A stretch of 64,000 nt of DNA from Muricauda sp. SCSIO 65647 (GTDB lineage: Bacteria; Bacteroidota; Bacteroidia; Flavobacteriales; Flavobacteriaceae), in NCBI RefSeq assembly GCF_021534965.1, contig NZ_CP091037.1, forward strand, positions 3,727,501 through 3,791,500, in the 5' to 3' direction. The translations under genes were made by a program, and so were the position numbers. The notes beneath the pieces are model-generated. The model worked only from the letters and a program-made list of their open reading frames with translations, had not been told where the DNA came from and made no database searches. This document shows, piece after piece, positions 1-8,481 of this stretch; the first letter of the stretch is position 1; every line of letters starts with the position of its first letter.

Positions 1-1
1 C

Positions 2-118
2 CCCAGCACGGTAAACTTCCATATCCAGAACATTTACCTCAAGCTCAATGTGAACTCAAAATCAGAGGCGCTCGAAAAACTGAGATTGCTGCAAATGAAA
101 GAATTGAATTTTGGATGA
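2..118 (+). CDS. C-terminal end of a LuxR/NarL-type transcriptional regulator (partial)
   Basis: Only the last 38 codons are in the window; the gene begins before base 1. The readable tail contains STVNFHIQNIYLKLNVNSK followed by an alanine and a leucine-rich helix. This matches the recognition helix and final helix of a GerE/LuxR DNA-binding domain, whose usual pattern is S..TV..H..NI..KL.V.S..EA. No statement on the sensory half is possible. A hairpin terminator follows 25 bases after the stop. The call rests on motif recognition only. Confidence 0.7.
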   Translation, partial: PSTVNFHIQNIYLKLNVNSKSEALEKLRLLQMKELNFG

Positions 119-143
119 AGAAGAGTTGTTCAGCACGACAAAG

Positions 144-165
144 CCCGCACCAGTGCGGGTTTTTT
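144..165 (+). terminator. Rho-independent terminator after the LuxR-type gene
   Basis: The inverted repeat cccgca / tgcggg, with a four-base loop, runs into a run of six T on the plus strand. It ends only a few bases before the stop of the convergent PAP2 gene. Confidence 0.75.
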
Positions 166-169
166 GATG

Positions 170-910
170 TCAAAAACGCTTGACAAGATGCAGCCCCATT
201 GCTCCATCGCTATATGAGGGCAACAACGTAAAGTCATTTTTCTTTTTGAAAGGATTCCATCGAAAGAGATAGTCAAAATGATAGACCAGCTTGGTCACTA
301 TAATGCCCACGGCCGCCCCTGCAAAAATGTCTGAAAGCCAATGTTTGTTGTTCATGACCCGCAATGCGCCGGTGGCCGTGGCAAAGCCATATCCGCTATA
401 GGCCAGCAAGGCACTGCTATCTTTAAATTCTTCGTATAATACCGTTGCATTGGCAAAGGCATTCGAAGTATGCCCTGATGGAAATGCCTCGGCATTGAAC
501 GCATTGGGCCTTTCTTTATAAATGGCCTTTTTCATGCCAGCCGTGATCAATTGTGTAATGGCCGCCGAAAGCACAAGGTTTTTGGTCTGGTCGAACCAGT
601 GGTTCTTTGCTTTGACACCGGCCAGGTCGGCAATGTACATCTGGGCAATGGGGGCATAACGAATGTAGTCATCCAAAGAAGTGTTGAAGTCATTACCCAA
701 CTCATCTTGGAGACCCGCCTGAAAATTTCTTTCAAAATCACTATCTGACAGCAGTAATCCGACCAAGAACAATGACCCCGGAAGAATGGCTTTTTTTGCA
801 AGTGACTTTTCGGTAGGCCTTTCTAAAGAGAGGTTTTCAAATTGTCCGAAACCCAAGGTAACGGTCAACATAGAGGCCAAAAAGCTGTATATGAAAGATT
901 TGGTCGACAC
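170..910 (-). CDS. PAP2-superfamily phosphatase, secreted or membrane-bound
   Basis: A 246-residue protein with an N-terminal signal peptide or anchor (about residues 5-23, ending LGFGQ). The three PAP2 phosphatase motifs are visible in order: KAIYKERPN (K-x6-RP), PSGHTSNAF (PSGH) and a motif ending in KHWLSDIFAGAAVG with the paired His and Asp (SR-x5-H-x3-D type). Enzymes of this family remove phosphate from lipid phosphates such as undecaprenyl diphosphate or phosphatidate on the outer face of the inner membrane. The exact substrate cannot be read from sequence. The gene stands alone between two terminators, and its codon use resembles its neighbours. Confidence 0.85.
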   Translation of the reverse strand: MSTKSFIYSFLASMLTVTLGFGQFENLSLERPTEKSLAKKAILPGSLFLVGLLLSDSDFERNFQAGLQDELGNDFNTSLDDYIRYAPIAQMYIADLAGVKAKNHWFDQTKNLVLSAAITQLITAGMKKAIYKERPNAFNAEAFPSGHTSNAFANATVLYEEFKDSSALLAYSGYGFATATGALRVMNNKHWLSDIFAGAAVGIIVTKLVYHFDYLFRWNPFKKKNDFTLLPSYSDGAMGLHLVKRF

Positions 911-1025
911 TATAACTTGATCTGATCGTCATAGTAGTAACTTCAAATACGGCCAAATTATTGTTGTAGGGTACCTGCTTTCATGGCGTACCACTTTTTA
1001 TGTACTGCCCAAACAAAATAAAAAA

Positions 1026-1045
1026 CCCCAGCAGTTTTGCTGGGG
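1026..1045 (-). terminator. Rho-independent terminator of dnaK
   Basis: The perfect 8-base stem ccccagca / tgctgggg has a four-base loop. On the minus strand it is followed by a T-rich run (forward strand A-rich, 1014-1025). Confidence 0.8.
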
Positions 1046-1068
1046 TCCATACAATGAATTAAAAGACT

Positions 1069-2985
1069 TTACTTCACTTCCTCAAAGTCTACATCTTCTA
1101 CATTGTCGCCTTCTGCAGAGTCGCTTTTGGCACCATCATCAGCACCTGCTGAAGTTCCGTCACCATTGGCTTGGGCTGCTTCTGCCTGTGCCTTGTACAT
1201 TTCTTCGGAAGCTACTTTCCAGGCTTCGTTGATTTTTGTCAAAGCGGGCTCGATTACGGCCACATCTTTGGTCTCGTAGGCTTTCTTCAATTCTTCCAAG
1301 GCCTCTTCGATCGGTTTTTTCTTGTCATCTGACAGTTTATCACCGAACTCGTTCAATTGTTTATCGGTCTGGAAAATCATGGCATCGGCCTCGTTTAATT
1401 TGTCAGCCTTTTCTTTTGCTTGCTTGTCGGCCTCCGCATTGGCTTCCGCTTCGGCCTTCATTTTTTGGATCTCCTCCTCGGTCAAGCCCGATGAAGCTTC
1501 GATACGAATGTCTTGTGACTTGCCGGTGGCCTTATCGGTAGCCGATACTTTGATAATACCGTTCGCATCGATATCAAAGGTCACCTCAATCTGTGGAGTG
1601 CCCCTTGGTGCAGGTGGAATGCCGTCTAAATGAAACCTACCGATAGTCTTGTTATCGGCGGCCATGGGCCTTTCACCTTGCAGTACATGAATCTCCACCG
1701 AAGGCTGATTGTCTGCCGCAGTCGAGAATATCTGTGATTTTTTTGTGGGAATGGTGGTATTCGCCTCTATCAATTTGGTGAACACACTGCCCATGGTCTC
1801 GATACCCAATGAAAGCGGGGTCACATCAAGCAACAGTACATCTTTTACGTCACCTGTCAATACACCACCTTGAATGGCCGCACCAATGGCAACCACTTCG
1901 TCAGGGTTCACCCCTTTAGATGGTTTCTTGCCAAAGAATTTCTCAACGGCCTCTTGTACCGCTGGTATTCGGGTCGAACCGCCCACTAAAATGATTTCGT
2001 CGATGTCGCTTTTTGAAAGATTGGCTGCTTTCAATGCAGTCTCACAGGGCTCGATGGTACGCTTGACCAAATCTTCGATCATCTGCTCAAACTTGGATCG
2101 TGACAAGGTTTTTACCAAGTGCTTGGGCCCAGAGGCCGTAGCGGTGATGTACGGCAAATTGATCTCGGTCTGGGTCGAAGATGAAAGTTCGATCTTCGCC
2201 TTTTCGGCAGCTTCCTTAAGGCGCTGTAGTGCTATCGAATCTTCGCGAAGGTCCATGCTCTCTTCCTTCTTGAACTCTTCTGCCAGCCAATCGATGATCT
2301 TTTGGTCCACATCATCACCTCCCAAGTGGGTATCACCATCGGTGGCCAATACTTCAAATACGCCATCGCCCAGTTCCAAAATGGAAACATCGTGGGTACC
2401 CCCACCAAAGTCAAATACCACAATTTTTTGGTCGGTGTCTTTTTTATCAAGTCCGTATGCCAATGAAGCGGCAGTAGGCTCATTGATGATCCGCTCTACG
2501 GTCAATCCGGCAATCTCACCGGCCTCTTTGGTGGCCTGTCGCTGCGAGTCATTGAAGTAGGCAGGTACGGTGACCACTGCACGGGTAACATCTTGGCCCA
2601 GATAATCTTCGGCTGTCTTCTTCATCTTTTGAAGAATCATCGCCGAAAGCTCTTGGGGCGTGTACATGCGGCCATCGATATCGACACGGGGGGTGTCATT
2701 GTCGCCTTTTATCACTTTATAAGGTACTCTATTCGCTTCCCTTTGAGATTCAGAGTATTTGTTGCCCATAAACCGCTTGATCGAATATATGGTCTTATTC
2801 GGGTTGGTCACCGCTTGCCGTTTGGCCGGGTCACCTACCTTTATTTCGCCACCCTCGACGAAGGCAATCACCGAAGGGGTCGTTCTTTTTCCTTCCGCAT
2901 TGGGTATGACCACTGGTTCGTTTCCTTCCATTACCGAAACGCACGAGTTGGTAGTTCCCAAGTCTATACCGATAATCTTACTCAT
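1069..2985 (-). CDS. dnaK: Molecular chaperone DnaK (Hsp70)
   Basis: A 638-residue Hsp70, the normal length for the family. The N-terminal ATPase domain opens with [18 protein letters not shown] and contains the phosphate-loop signature [14 protein letters not shown] and the segment [13 protein letters not shown]. The substrate-binding domain follows ([16 protein letters not shown]), then a helical lid and an acidic tail ending [10 protein letters not shown], as in bacterial DnaK. It works with DnaJ and GrpE in protein folding, but neither partner gene is next to it here. The gene is monocistronic, is divergent from sdaA and has its own terminator. No sigma-32-type or CIRCE element was recognised upstream. 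Confidence 0.98.
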   Translation of the reverse strand: MSKIIGIDLGTTNSCVSVMEGNEPVVIPNAEGKRTTPSVIAFVEGGEIKVGDPAKRQAVTNPNKTIYSIKRFMGNKYSESQREANRVPYKVIKGDNDTPRVDIDGRMYTPQELSAMILQKMKKTAEDYLGQDVTRAVVTVPAYFNDSQRQATKEAGEIAGLTVERIINEPTAASLAYGLDKKDTDQKIVVFDFGGGTHDVSILELGDGVFEVLATDGDTHLGGDDVDQKIIDWLAEEFKKEESMDLREDSIALQRLKEAAEKAKIELSSSTQTEINLPYITATASGPKHLVKTLSRSKFEQMIEDLVKRTIEPCETALKAANLSKSDIDEIILVGGSTRIPAVQEAVEKFFGKKPSKGVNPDEVVAIGAAIQGGVLTGDVKDVLLLDVTPLSLGIETMGSVFTKLIEANTTIPTKKSQIFSTAADNQPSVEIHVLQGERPMAADNKTIGRFHLDGIPPAPRGTPQIEVTFDIDANGIIKVSATDKATGKSQDIRIEASSGLTEEEIQKMKAEAEANAEADKQAKEKADKLNEADAMIFQTDKQLNEFGDKLSDDKKKPIEEALEELKKAYETKDVAVIEPALTKINEAWKVASEEMYKAQAEAAQANGDGTSAGADDGAKSDSAEGDNVEDVDFEEVK

Positions 2986-3096
2986 ATTTTATAGTTCTAG
3001 TGTTGAAATTTCATATTCTGTTCGACCAGTAAATGTCAATGATCGTGCCATCAACAGAAATATGACAAGGTGGCAGTTTTGTATTGGCCCGCTGCG

Positions 3097-3104
3097 TATC
3101 TTTG
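3097..3104 (+). promoter_or_regulatory. Bacteroidota -7 element (TATCTTTG) for sdaA
   Basis: Exact match to TAnnTTTG, 18 bases before the sdaA ATG. A TTTTG lies 15 bases upstream (3077-3081), slightly closer than the usual spacing for the -33 TTG. Confidence 0.5.
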
Positions 3105-3122
3105 AACAAACACACCGTGTAA

Positions 3123-4547
3123 ATGGAATGCATCAGCATTTTTGATATGCTCAAGATCGGCATAGGCCCTTCGAGTTCGCATACTTTGGGACCTTGGCGG
3201 GCGGCAGAGCGCTGGATTTCTGAACTTGTCGAGAAGGGTAACTTTGACAAGGTCAAAAAAATTCAGACGCAACTCTTTGGCTCCCTTTCATTGACGGGAA
3301 AGGGCCATGCCACCGATCTGGCCGTGGTGCTCGGTCTGTCAGGAGCCGATCCAGTGACCATTGCCATTGCCCATATCGACCGTATTATCGAGGGTGTGAA
3401 AACAAACGGCACGCTCATGTTCAACGGCCAGACCGCTTTGCCCTTTGCTATTGAAACGGACATTGTTTACGAAAAGGAATTCTTGCCCTTTCACGCCAAC
3501 GGCATACGGTTTACGGCCTTACTCGAATCTGGGGCGGCCATCAGTGAAACCTATTACTCTATCGGTGGCGGATTTGTAGTAAAGGAAGAACGCACCAATT
3601 CTAAAAAGAACAAAGAAACTTTCAAGACCTTTCCCTTTCCCGTTCAACGGGGCGAACAACTGCTGCAACATTGTCACAATGAGAACAAGAGCATCTCGGC
3701 AATCGTGCTCTTGAACGAGCTTTCGCTCAGAACCGAGGCCGAGATCGATGAAAGTCTTGAGCACATCTGGCAGACCATGCTCGAATGCATGTACCTGGGC
3801 TGTCATACAGAAGGTAAATTGCCCGGTGGACTCGATGTAAGGCGCAGGGCATTTGAAATGCACCGTAAGCTGAAAGGAGACCTCCCCTACACTACCCCGA
3901 ATGAGTGGCTACAGGTGATACGTCAAACAGAAGTAAAATTCCGCAGTATCTTGAAATGGGTAAGTTGCTTTGCCCTGGCCGTCAACGAGGTGAACGCCTC
4001 TTTGGGCAGGGTGGTCACGGCACCGACCAATGGCAGTGCCGGGGTCATACCCGCCGTATTGATGTACTATTTGGTCATCGAAAACCACAAGGCCGGTTTT
4101 GACCATATCAAAACGTTTTTGCTGGTGGCGGGTGAGATCGGCAGTATTTTCAAGAAGGGCGCCACCATTTCGGCCGCTATGGGTGGTTGTCAGGCTGAAA
4201 TCGGAGTGTCATCGGCCATGGCGGCAGGGGCATTGACCGAATTGTTGGGCGGCACACCAGAACAGGTGTTGACCGCTGCCGAAATTGCCATGGAACACCA
4301 TTTGGGACTCACCTGTGATCCCATTGCCGGTCTGGTTCAAGTACCCTGTATCGAACGCAATTCAATGGGGGCCATCAAGGCCATCAATGCAGCTGAACTG
4401 GCTTTGGAGACCAACCCGGCAGAAACCAAGGTGCCTTTTGACATGGTGGTCAATACCATGTGGGAAACCGCCCAAGACATGAACAGCAAGTACAAAGAAA
4501 CCTCAGAGGGCGGCCTTGCCGTTGGGGTGAACATAAGCGATTGTTGA
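3123..4547 (+). CDS. sdaA: L-serine ammonia-lyase (L-serine dehydratase), iron-sulfur, single-chain type
   Basis: A 474-residue enzyme that converts L-serine to pyruvate and ammonia in the cytoplasm with a [4Fe-4S] cluster. The N-terminal beta domain starts [20 protein letters not shown], the family hallmark. The catalytic alpha domain contains [15 protein letters not shown]. Likely cluster cysteines are the Cys of MGGCQAEIG and the two of [19 protein letters not shown]. Length agrees with fused single-chain bacterial enzymes. The next gene starts six bases downstream, so the two are probably cotranscribed. Confidence 0.97.
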   Translation: MECISIFDMLKIGIGPSSSHTLGPWRAAERWISELVEKGNFDKVKKIQTQLFGSLSLTGKGHATDLAVVLGLSGADPVTIAIAHIDRIIEGVKTNGTLMFNGQTALPFAIETDIVYEKEFLPFHANGIRFTALLESGAAISETYYSIGGGFVVKEERTNSKKNKETFKTFPFPVQRGEQLLQHCHNENKSISAIVLLNELSLRTEAEIDESLEHIWQTMLECMYLGCHTEGKLPGGLDVRRRAFEMHRKLKGDLPYTTPNEWLQVIRQTEVKFRSILKWVSCFALAVNEVNASLGRVVTAPTNGSAGVIPAVLMYYLVIENHKAGFDHIKTFLLVAGEIGSIFKKGATISAAMGGCQAEIGVSSAMAAGALTELLGGTPEQVLTAAEIAMEHHLGLTCDPIAGLVQVPCIERNSMGAIKAINAAELALETNPAETKVPFDMVVNTMWETAQDMNSKYKETSEGGLAVGVNISDC

Positions 4548-4553
4548 GAAAAC

Positions 4554-5120
4554 ATGAAAAAAAGAAGATCATTGGTCATGGTTATCTTGGTATTGGTCGT
4601 ATCGGCTTCAATAGCCGGGGGCCTCTATTACAAACGAGTCACGGGTTCTGAAAGCACCGATGACATCATATATATCGAGCCTGAGACAGCATATCGCACC
4701 TTCGCTGATATCTTGGCACATGAAACCTTTAAGAACAAGGTGGTGTACGTCGATTTTTGGTTCACGGCCTGCCCGTACTGTGCCAAAGAGTTCAAGGCCA
4801 TGCCCGCCCTGAAAGAACATTTCAAAGCTGAAAAAGATCTGGTATTTCTATATCTGGGTAAAGACAGGCGCATACCCGGTGAAAAATTTCGGTGGAAAAA
4901 GATGATAGCCAATAAGAACTTGACCGGGGCACATTATTTTATGAGTATCGACCAATACCGTAGCATTTGGGAAGAAACCGTAAAAGATCCAACCGTCACC
5001 CCGGGCTTTCCCCATTTTTTGATCGTGAACCGCGAAGGAACCATTATCGATGACGATGCCCCATGGCCCAGTGATCCTGAACTTATCACCGTGTTGAAAG
5101 GGGTGTTGGCATCACCCTGA
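4554..5120 (+). CDS. Membrane-anchored thioredoxin-like (TlpA/ResA-type) protein
   Basis: A 188-residue protein with an N-terminal signal anchor (about residues 6-26, hydrophobic, after MKKRRS), then a thioredoxin-like fold. The redox motif is visible in VVYVDFWFTACPYCAKEF (CPYC), and a likely cis-proline region lies in TPGFPHFLIVNREG. It probably acts on the periplasmic side as a disulfide reductant or exchange protein. It follows sdaA by six bases. A functional link is not obvious; protection or repair of the iron-sulfur enzyme would be speculation. Confidence 0.85.
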   Translation: MKKRRSLVMVILVLVVSASIAGGLYYKRVTGSESTDDIIYIEPETAYRTFADILAHETFKNKVVYVDFWFTACPYCAKEFKAMPALKEHFKAEKDLVFLYLGKDRRIPGEKFRWKKMIANKNLTGAHYFMSIDQYRSIWEETVKDPTVTPGFPHFLIVNREGTIIDDDAPWPSDPELITVLKGVLASP

Positions 5121-5193
5121 TGGTCCTTGATCAATATTGTTCGAAAACACTTCTGCCATTTGGGAGACCACATCGGCCTTTGTATTTAAAAGC

Positions 5194-5214
5194 ATTGGTT
5201 TTTTAACCAATTTT
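5194..5214 (+). terminator. Possible weak terminator after the sdaA operon
   Basis: A 7-base perfect stem attggtt / aaccaat with a TTTT loop, followed by TTTT. It is A+T-rich, so the stem is weak. It sits about 75 bases after the thioredoxin-like gene. Confidence 0.4.
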
Positions 5215-5372
5215 CGCCATTTTTAGACAATTGCGTATATACCCTTGTTACCCAGCCTTAAAAGAAACAATGTAAATGCCAACAAAGCATCCACCGATTT
5301 CAAGTGAAGTATCAGAAAACATATGTCGAGTAATAGCTGCAATTTCACTAATTTCAAATCTATAAACCATTA

Positions 5373-5390
5373 TCCCGATAGCTATCGGGA
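5373..5390. repeat. 18-base perfect palindrome tcccgatagctatcggga
   Basis: The sequence equals its own reverse complement with no loop. Only one copy was noticed in this window. Palindromes of this kind recur in intergenic DNA of flavobacteria to my recollection; the copy number in this genome is unknown. Confidence 0.6.
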
Positions 5391-5465
5391 GGCCAGATTT
5401 TACGCGGAAAATCTCAGAAGGACTTTTCCACAGTGAAATCATGGACAAGACTGAAGTGTGCCATC

Positions 5466-6071
5466 ATGCCCAACAAGAAATACATCTTAATGATTAATGT
5501 TCTCATGTTAGTCTGTACATTTTCTTTGGGAATTTATGGGCAGTCCACAGAAGCAAAACTTATCCTATTGGACAATTCTGAATTTGAGGGATATGGAAAA
5601 ATCACTAAAGGCAATAAAATACTGTTTCGAATGGATTTGGAGGGTAAACCTGATAAATGGGACGGAACTCAAGTGAAAAGAATTGAATTTGACCACGGTT
5701 TTAAAATTGTTGCCTATGAATATGTGAAAATTGGAAAATACAAACCTACGCTTTACAGGGTCATCGAGCCAGGCTTTATGACCCTCTATGCTTACGATGA
5801 ATCTTATTGGACGCCAAATCGTCCTATAGGCAACGATTTAATGGGCGGAAGTCAAAAAGTTTCTACAACTAGTTATTATATCAAGAGAGAGGACAAAGAA
5901 TTTTTATGTACCGTAGTCCGAAATAAAAATGCGTGGAAAAAAAGACTGATCAATTGTTTTGAAGACTGCCCTGAAATAATGGAGATCATTAATAGTCAGA
6001 ATGTTAGGGATTATGAAATTGAAGACTTAGTTTGGAATTTCAATGAGTACTGCGGAGGTATTAAAAATTGA
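5466..6071 (+). CDS. Secreted hypothetical protein
   Basis: About 201 residues if started at the ATG at 5466, which puts a clear signal peptide (MPNKKYILMINVLMLVCTFS, ending near IYGQ) at the N-terminus. The upstream in-frame ATG at 5433 adds a non-signal stretch. The mature part begins STEAKLILLDNSEFEGYGKI and is rich in beta-strand-like segments. It has two cysteines close together near the C-terminus (NCFEDCPEIM), which could form a disulfide. I recognise no family. Base composition is more A+T-rich than the sdaA region, consistent with an accessory gene. Confidence 0.6.
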   Translation: MPNKKYILMINVLMLVCTFSLGIYGQSTEAKLILLDNSEFEGYGKITKGNKILFRMDLEGKPDKWDGTQVKRIEFDHGFKIVAYEYVKIGKYKPTLYRVIEPGFMTLYAYDESYWTPNRPIGNDLMGGSQKVSTTSYYIKREDKEFLCTVVRNKNAWKKRLINCFEDCPEIMEIINSQNVRDYEIEDLVWNFNEYCGGIKN

Positions 6072-6200
6072 AAAGTCTGCTGCAAACAGTGGCTATAGTC
6101 TACTAGGTTCTGGAGGGTTACTGTATTAGATTAACTTCAAACCTATGAACCATCAACGACTCAATTTGCCAAAACCATTGACACCAACTAAAAGAACAAT

Positions 6201-6572
6201 ATGAAAGTAACTGCCGAACATAATGAGCGAATGGCAAAACTGACTTTTGCCTCAGTGTATCCGCACTACCTTACGAAAGTGGAAAAAAAAGGCCGGACAA
6301 AAGAAGAGCTTCACCAAGTGATAACCTGGTTGACAGGCTTTGATGATGATAGAGTACAAGAATTGATCGATCAAAAAGCAACTTTTAAAACCTTCTTTCA
6401 ACAAGCAACCTTACACCCAAACGCCCACCTGATAAAAGGGGTGATTTGTGGGTACCGAATTGAAGAAATAGACAATACGCTGACCCGACAGGTACGATAT
6501 TTGGACAAGCTGGTGGATGAATTGGCAAAAGGCCGAAAAATGGAGAAGATCTTAAGGGTAGAAAAGCAATAA
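6201..6572 (+). CDS. DUF2200 family protein
   Basis: A 123-residue cytoplasmic protein without signal peptide. The sequence pattern HNERMAKLTFASVYPHYLTK, then KEELHQVITWLTGFD, then FFQQATLHPNAHLIKGVICG and a C-terminal helix matches the DUF2200 family as I know it. The molecular role is unknown. The gene stands alone, about 130 bases from its neighbours. Confidence 0.8.
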   Translation: MKVTAEHNERMAKLTFASVYPHYLTKVEKKGRTKEELHQVITWLTGFDDDRVQELIDQKATFKTFFQQATLHPNAHLIKGVICGYRIEEIDNTLTRQVRYLDKLVDELAKGRKMEKILRVEKQ

Positions 6573-6680
6573 GCTTAAACGAAAATGAATTTTATAGTTT
6601 TAAGATGCAAATCAAGCTGAAAAGTCAGTGGCGAAAAGTCCACTACTATTCTTATGACAGACCGTTATGCAATTTGAGCA

Positions 6681-7103
6681 ATGACCGATAAACAAAATAC
6701 TATTGAAATTGAATTTTTAGACCACGTTGCGATTCGAGTCGCCGATATGGAAGCTTCTGCAAAATGGTATGAAAATGTGTTAGGGCTTAAAAGATATCGA
6801 CTGTCTGAATGGGGAGACTTTCCAATATTTTTACTTTCTGGAAAGTCAGGAATTGCTTTGTTTCCTGCTGAACTTGACCATACCGAATTAGACCCGGCTT
6901 CAAAAAATGTGAAAATTGACCACTTCGCCTTTAATGTGACCAATGAAAATTTTGAAAAGGCCAAAAAGAGATATATCGAATTGAATTTGGAATTTAATAT
7001 CCAAGACCATCATTACTTTGAATCAATATACACTAAAGACCTTGATGGGCATACGGTTGAACTGACCACGATCAAAGTAAATGAACGAGAGTTTTATAAA
7101 TAA
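6681..7103 (+). CDS. VOC (glyoxalase/bleomycin-resistance fold) family protein
   Basis: A 140-residue protein. It opens with FLDHVAIRVADMEASAKWYENVLG, the first beta-alpha-beta-beta-beta half of a VOC domain with the first metal-binding His in DHVAI. KIDHFAFNV and YTKDLDGHTVELTT give the second half, with His and a final Glu as likely ligands. VOC proteins are metal-dependent lyases, isomerases, dioxygenases or drug-binding proteins; the substrate cannot be assigned. It lies alone in a stretch of small accessory genes. Confidence 0.85.
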   Translation: MTDKQNTIEIEFLDHVAIRVADMEASAKWYENVLGLKRYRLSEWGDFPIFLLSGKSGIALFPAELDHTELDPASKNVKIDHFAFNVTNENFEKAKKRYIELNLEFNIQDHHYFESIYTKDLDGHTVELTTIKVNEREFYK

Positions 7104-7174
7104 GAACAACAGGTATGGCCGATTAGATTATCCCTCGACTACACTCTTGGACATATAAGTAATCAAAACAAAAA

Positions 7175-7708
7175 ATGAAACAGATAAAATGGTTCGATAG
7201 AAAATTCGATTTCGCCTTTGAGCAGAACATTTTTCCCAGTATCATCGAGAGACTTGGGGGTACATCTATTCGACTCAACCACAAAATCGGCCAAATGGCA
7301 ACCGAACACTTGACCGCAAAGCTCGACGGCCGTTGGTCCATTCAAGAGAATATCGGCCACTTGATCGATCTCGAGCCCCTTTGGCAAGGCAGGCTTGAAG
7401 ATATATTGAACGGCGTGGAATATATGCGGGCCGCGGATCTGGAAAATAGGAAAACCGATCAAGCAAACCACAACGAAAAGGAGATAGATCATTTACTGAA
7501 TGAGTTTGCAACACTTAGGCAAACCACCATGAACAGTCTGACCGCGCTAAGTGAACCGCAGGTATATGAATATGCGTTGCATCCGAGATTAAAGAAGCCC
7601 ATGCGGGTAATGGACCTGTTTCTTTTCGTTGCCGAACACGATGACCATCATTTAGCGAGAATAAGTGAGTTGAACGCATGGCTTACCACTAAGGCCAAAA
7701 ACGATTGA
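7175..7708 (+). CDS. DinB-family four-helix-bundle protein
   Basis: A 177-residue protein with the DinB/YfiT-type layout. It has a His in WSIQENIGHLIDLEPLW, then a helical middle, then a C-terminal His cluster in FVAEHDDHHLARISEL, which together form the usual metal triad. Members are metal-dependent, often thiol-linked transferases, or stress proteins. With a bacillithiol-type YtxJ gene elsewhere in the window, a BstA-like thiol transferase role is possible but not shown. Confidence 0.85.
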   Translation: MKQIKWFDRKFDFAFEQNIFPSIIERLGGTSIRLNHKIGQMATEHLTAKLDGRWSIQENIGHLIDLEPLWQGRLEDILNGVEYMRAADLENRKTDQANHNEKEIDHLLNEFATLRQTTMNSLTALSEPQVYEYALHPRLKKPMRVMDLFLFVAEHDDHHLARISELNAWLTTKAKND

Positions 7709-7760
7709 AAAGGGTCTTGGTCAGACCACAGGGCGCCATAAACCAGAAAACGACCATCAA

Positions 7761-8435
7761 ATGGGCTATTATATCGATTTGAGCAAGATTGACCTTGACC
7801 AGTATCTGACAAAACTTAAATCTGCAGATCTACTGCCCAGTAGAATGGTTCTAAAAGAAGAGATCGAAAACAACTTTGAGTCCATTAAGGGGCAAGGAAT
7901 TTTTACCGTCGAAACACTGTTGCGGTCCATTGACACAAAGAAAAAGGTTCAAGGTTTTTCGAAGCAAAGTCACATAGACGAAAACTATTTGACCATACTG
8001 GCAAGAGAGTTGAAGAGCTATCGACAACCACCAAATAAGATCAGGGACTTTCCAGAACTCTCCCCAGAGGTCACCAAAAAGCTCGAAGAGGCAGGAATAA
8101 AGAACACCCAGCAGTTATATGATAAAATATTGACCTTTGAAGACAGGGCAAAACTTTCAAAAGAATTGGCAGTACATGGGAATGACGTTTTGAAACTTGC
8201 CAAACTGACCGACCTCTCAAGAATTCGGTGGGTCAACCATACATTTGCCCATGTTTTGATGGAAGCCGGTTATGATACGGCCAAAAAGGTCGCAAATGCC
8301 AACTATGAAAAATTATATGAGACCGTAAGGCAATTAAATGAAGAAAGAAAAATTTACAGGGCACATATTGGCCTGCACGATATGAAACTATGCGTGGAAG
8401 CAGCAAGGGAGTTAAGCCTTGAAATTGAATATTGA
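7761..8435 (+). CDS. DUF4332-type helix-hairpin-helix protein
   Basis: A 224-residue soluble protein that begins MGYYIDLSKIDLDQY. Its centre contains the helix-hairpin-helix-like segment LSPEVTKKLEEAGIKNTQQL, and a second pass at FAHVLMEAGYDTAKKVANAN, as in DUF4332 proteins. Such repeats can bind DNA non-specifically, but no partner gene is nearby and the role is unknown. The gene ends about 45 bases from a convergent lipoprotein gene. Confidence 0.65.
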   Translation: MGYYIDLSKIDLDQYLTKLKSADLLPSRMVLKEEIENNFESIKGQGIFTVETLLRSIDTKKKVQGFSKQSHIDENYLTILARELKSYRQPPNKIRDFPELSPEVTKKLEEAGIKNTQQLYDKILTFEDRAKLSKELAVHGNDVLKLAKLTDLSRIRWVNHTFAHVLMEAGYDTAKKVANANYEKLYETVRQLNEERKIYRAHIGLHDMKLCVEAARELSLEIEY

Positions 8436-8481
8436 ACCATGCGAATGTACGACCAGATGGCCAACAGCGTAATTCACAACC

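Larger units (their letters stand above)
5121..5465. other. Gene-free stretch with weak terminator and palindrome
   Basis: No convincing gene in about 345 bases. It holds a weak hairpin at 5194-5214 and an 18-base perfect palindrome at 5373-5390. A 37-codon open frame on the plus strand (ATG near 5321, stop about 5434) runs through the palindrome, and a 66-codon one crosses it on the minus strand. Neither shows a signal sequence, family motif or plausible context. Confidence 0.6.

Noticed and set aside
1874-2560. 228-codon open frame on the plus strand antisense to dnaK
   Set aside because: Fully inside the unambiguous dnaK gene; Ser-rich shadow translation with no family motif.
5248-5448. 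66-codon minus-strand frame (and a 37-codon plus-strand frame) in the gene-poor gap
   Set aside because: Both run through the 18-base palindrome and lack a signal peptide, a promoter or a recognisable motif; chance frames in A+T-rich DNA are likely.
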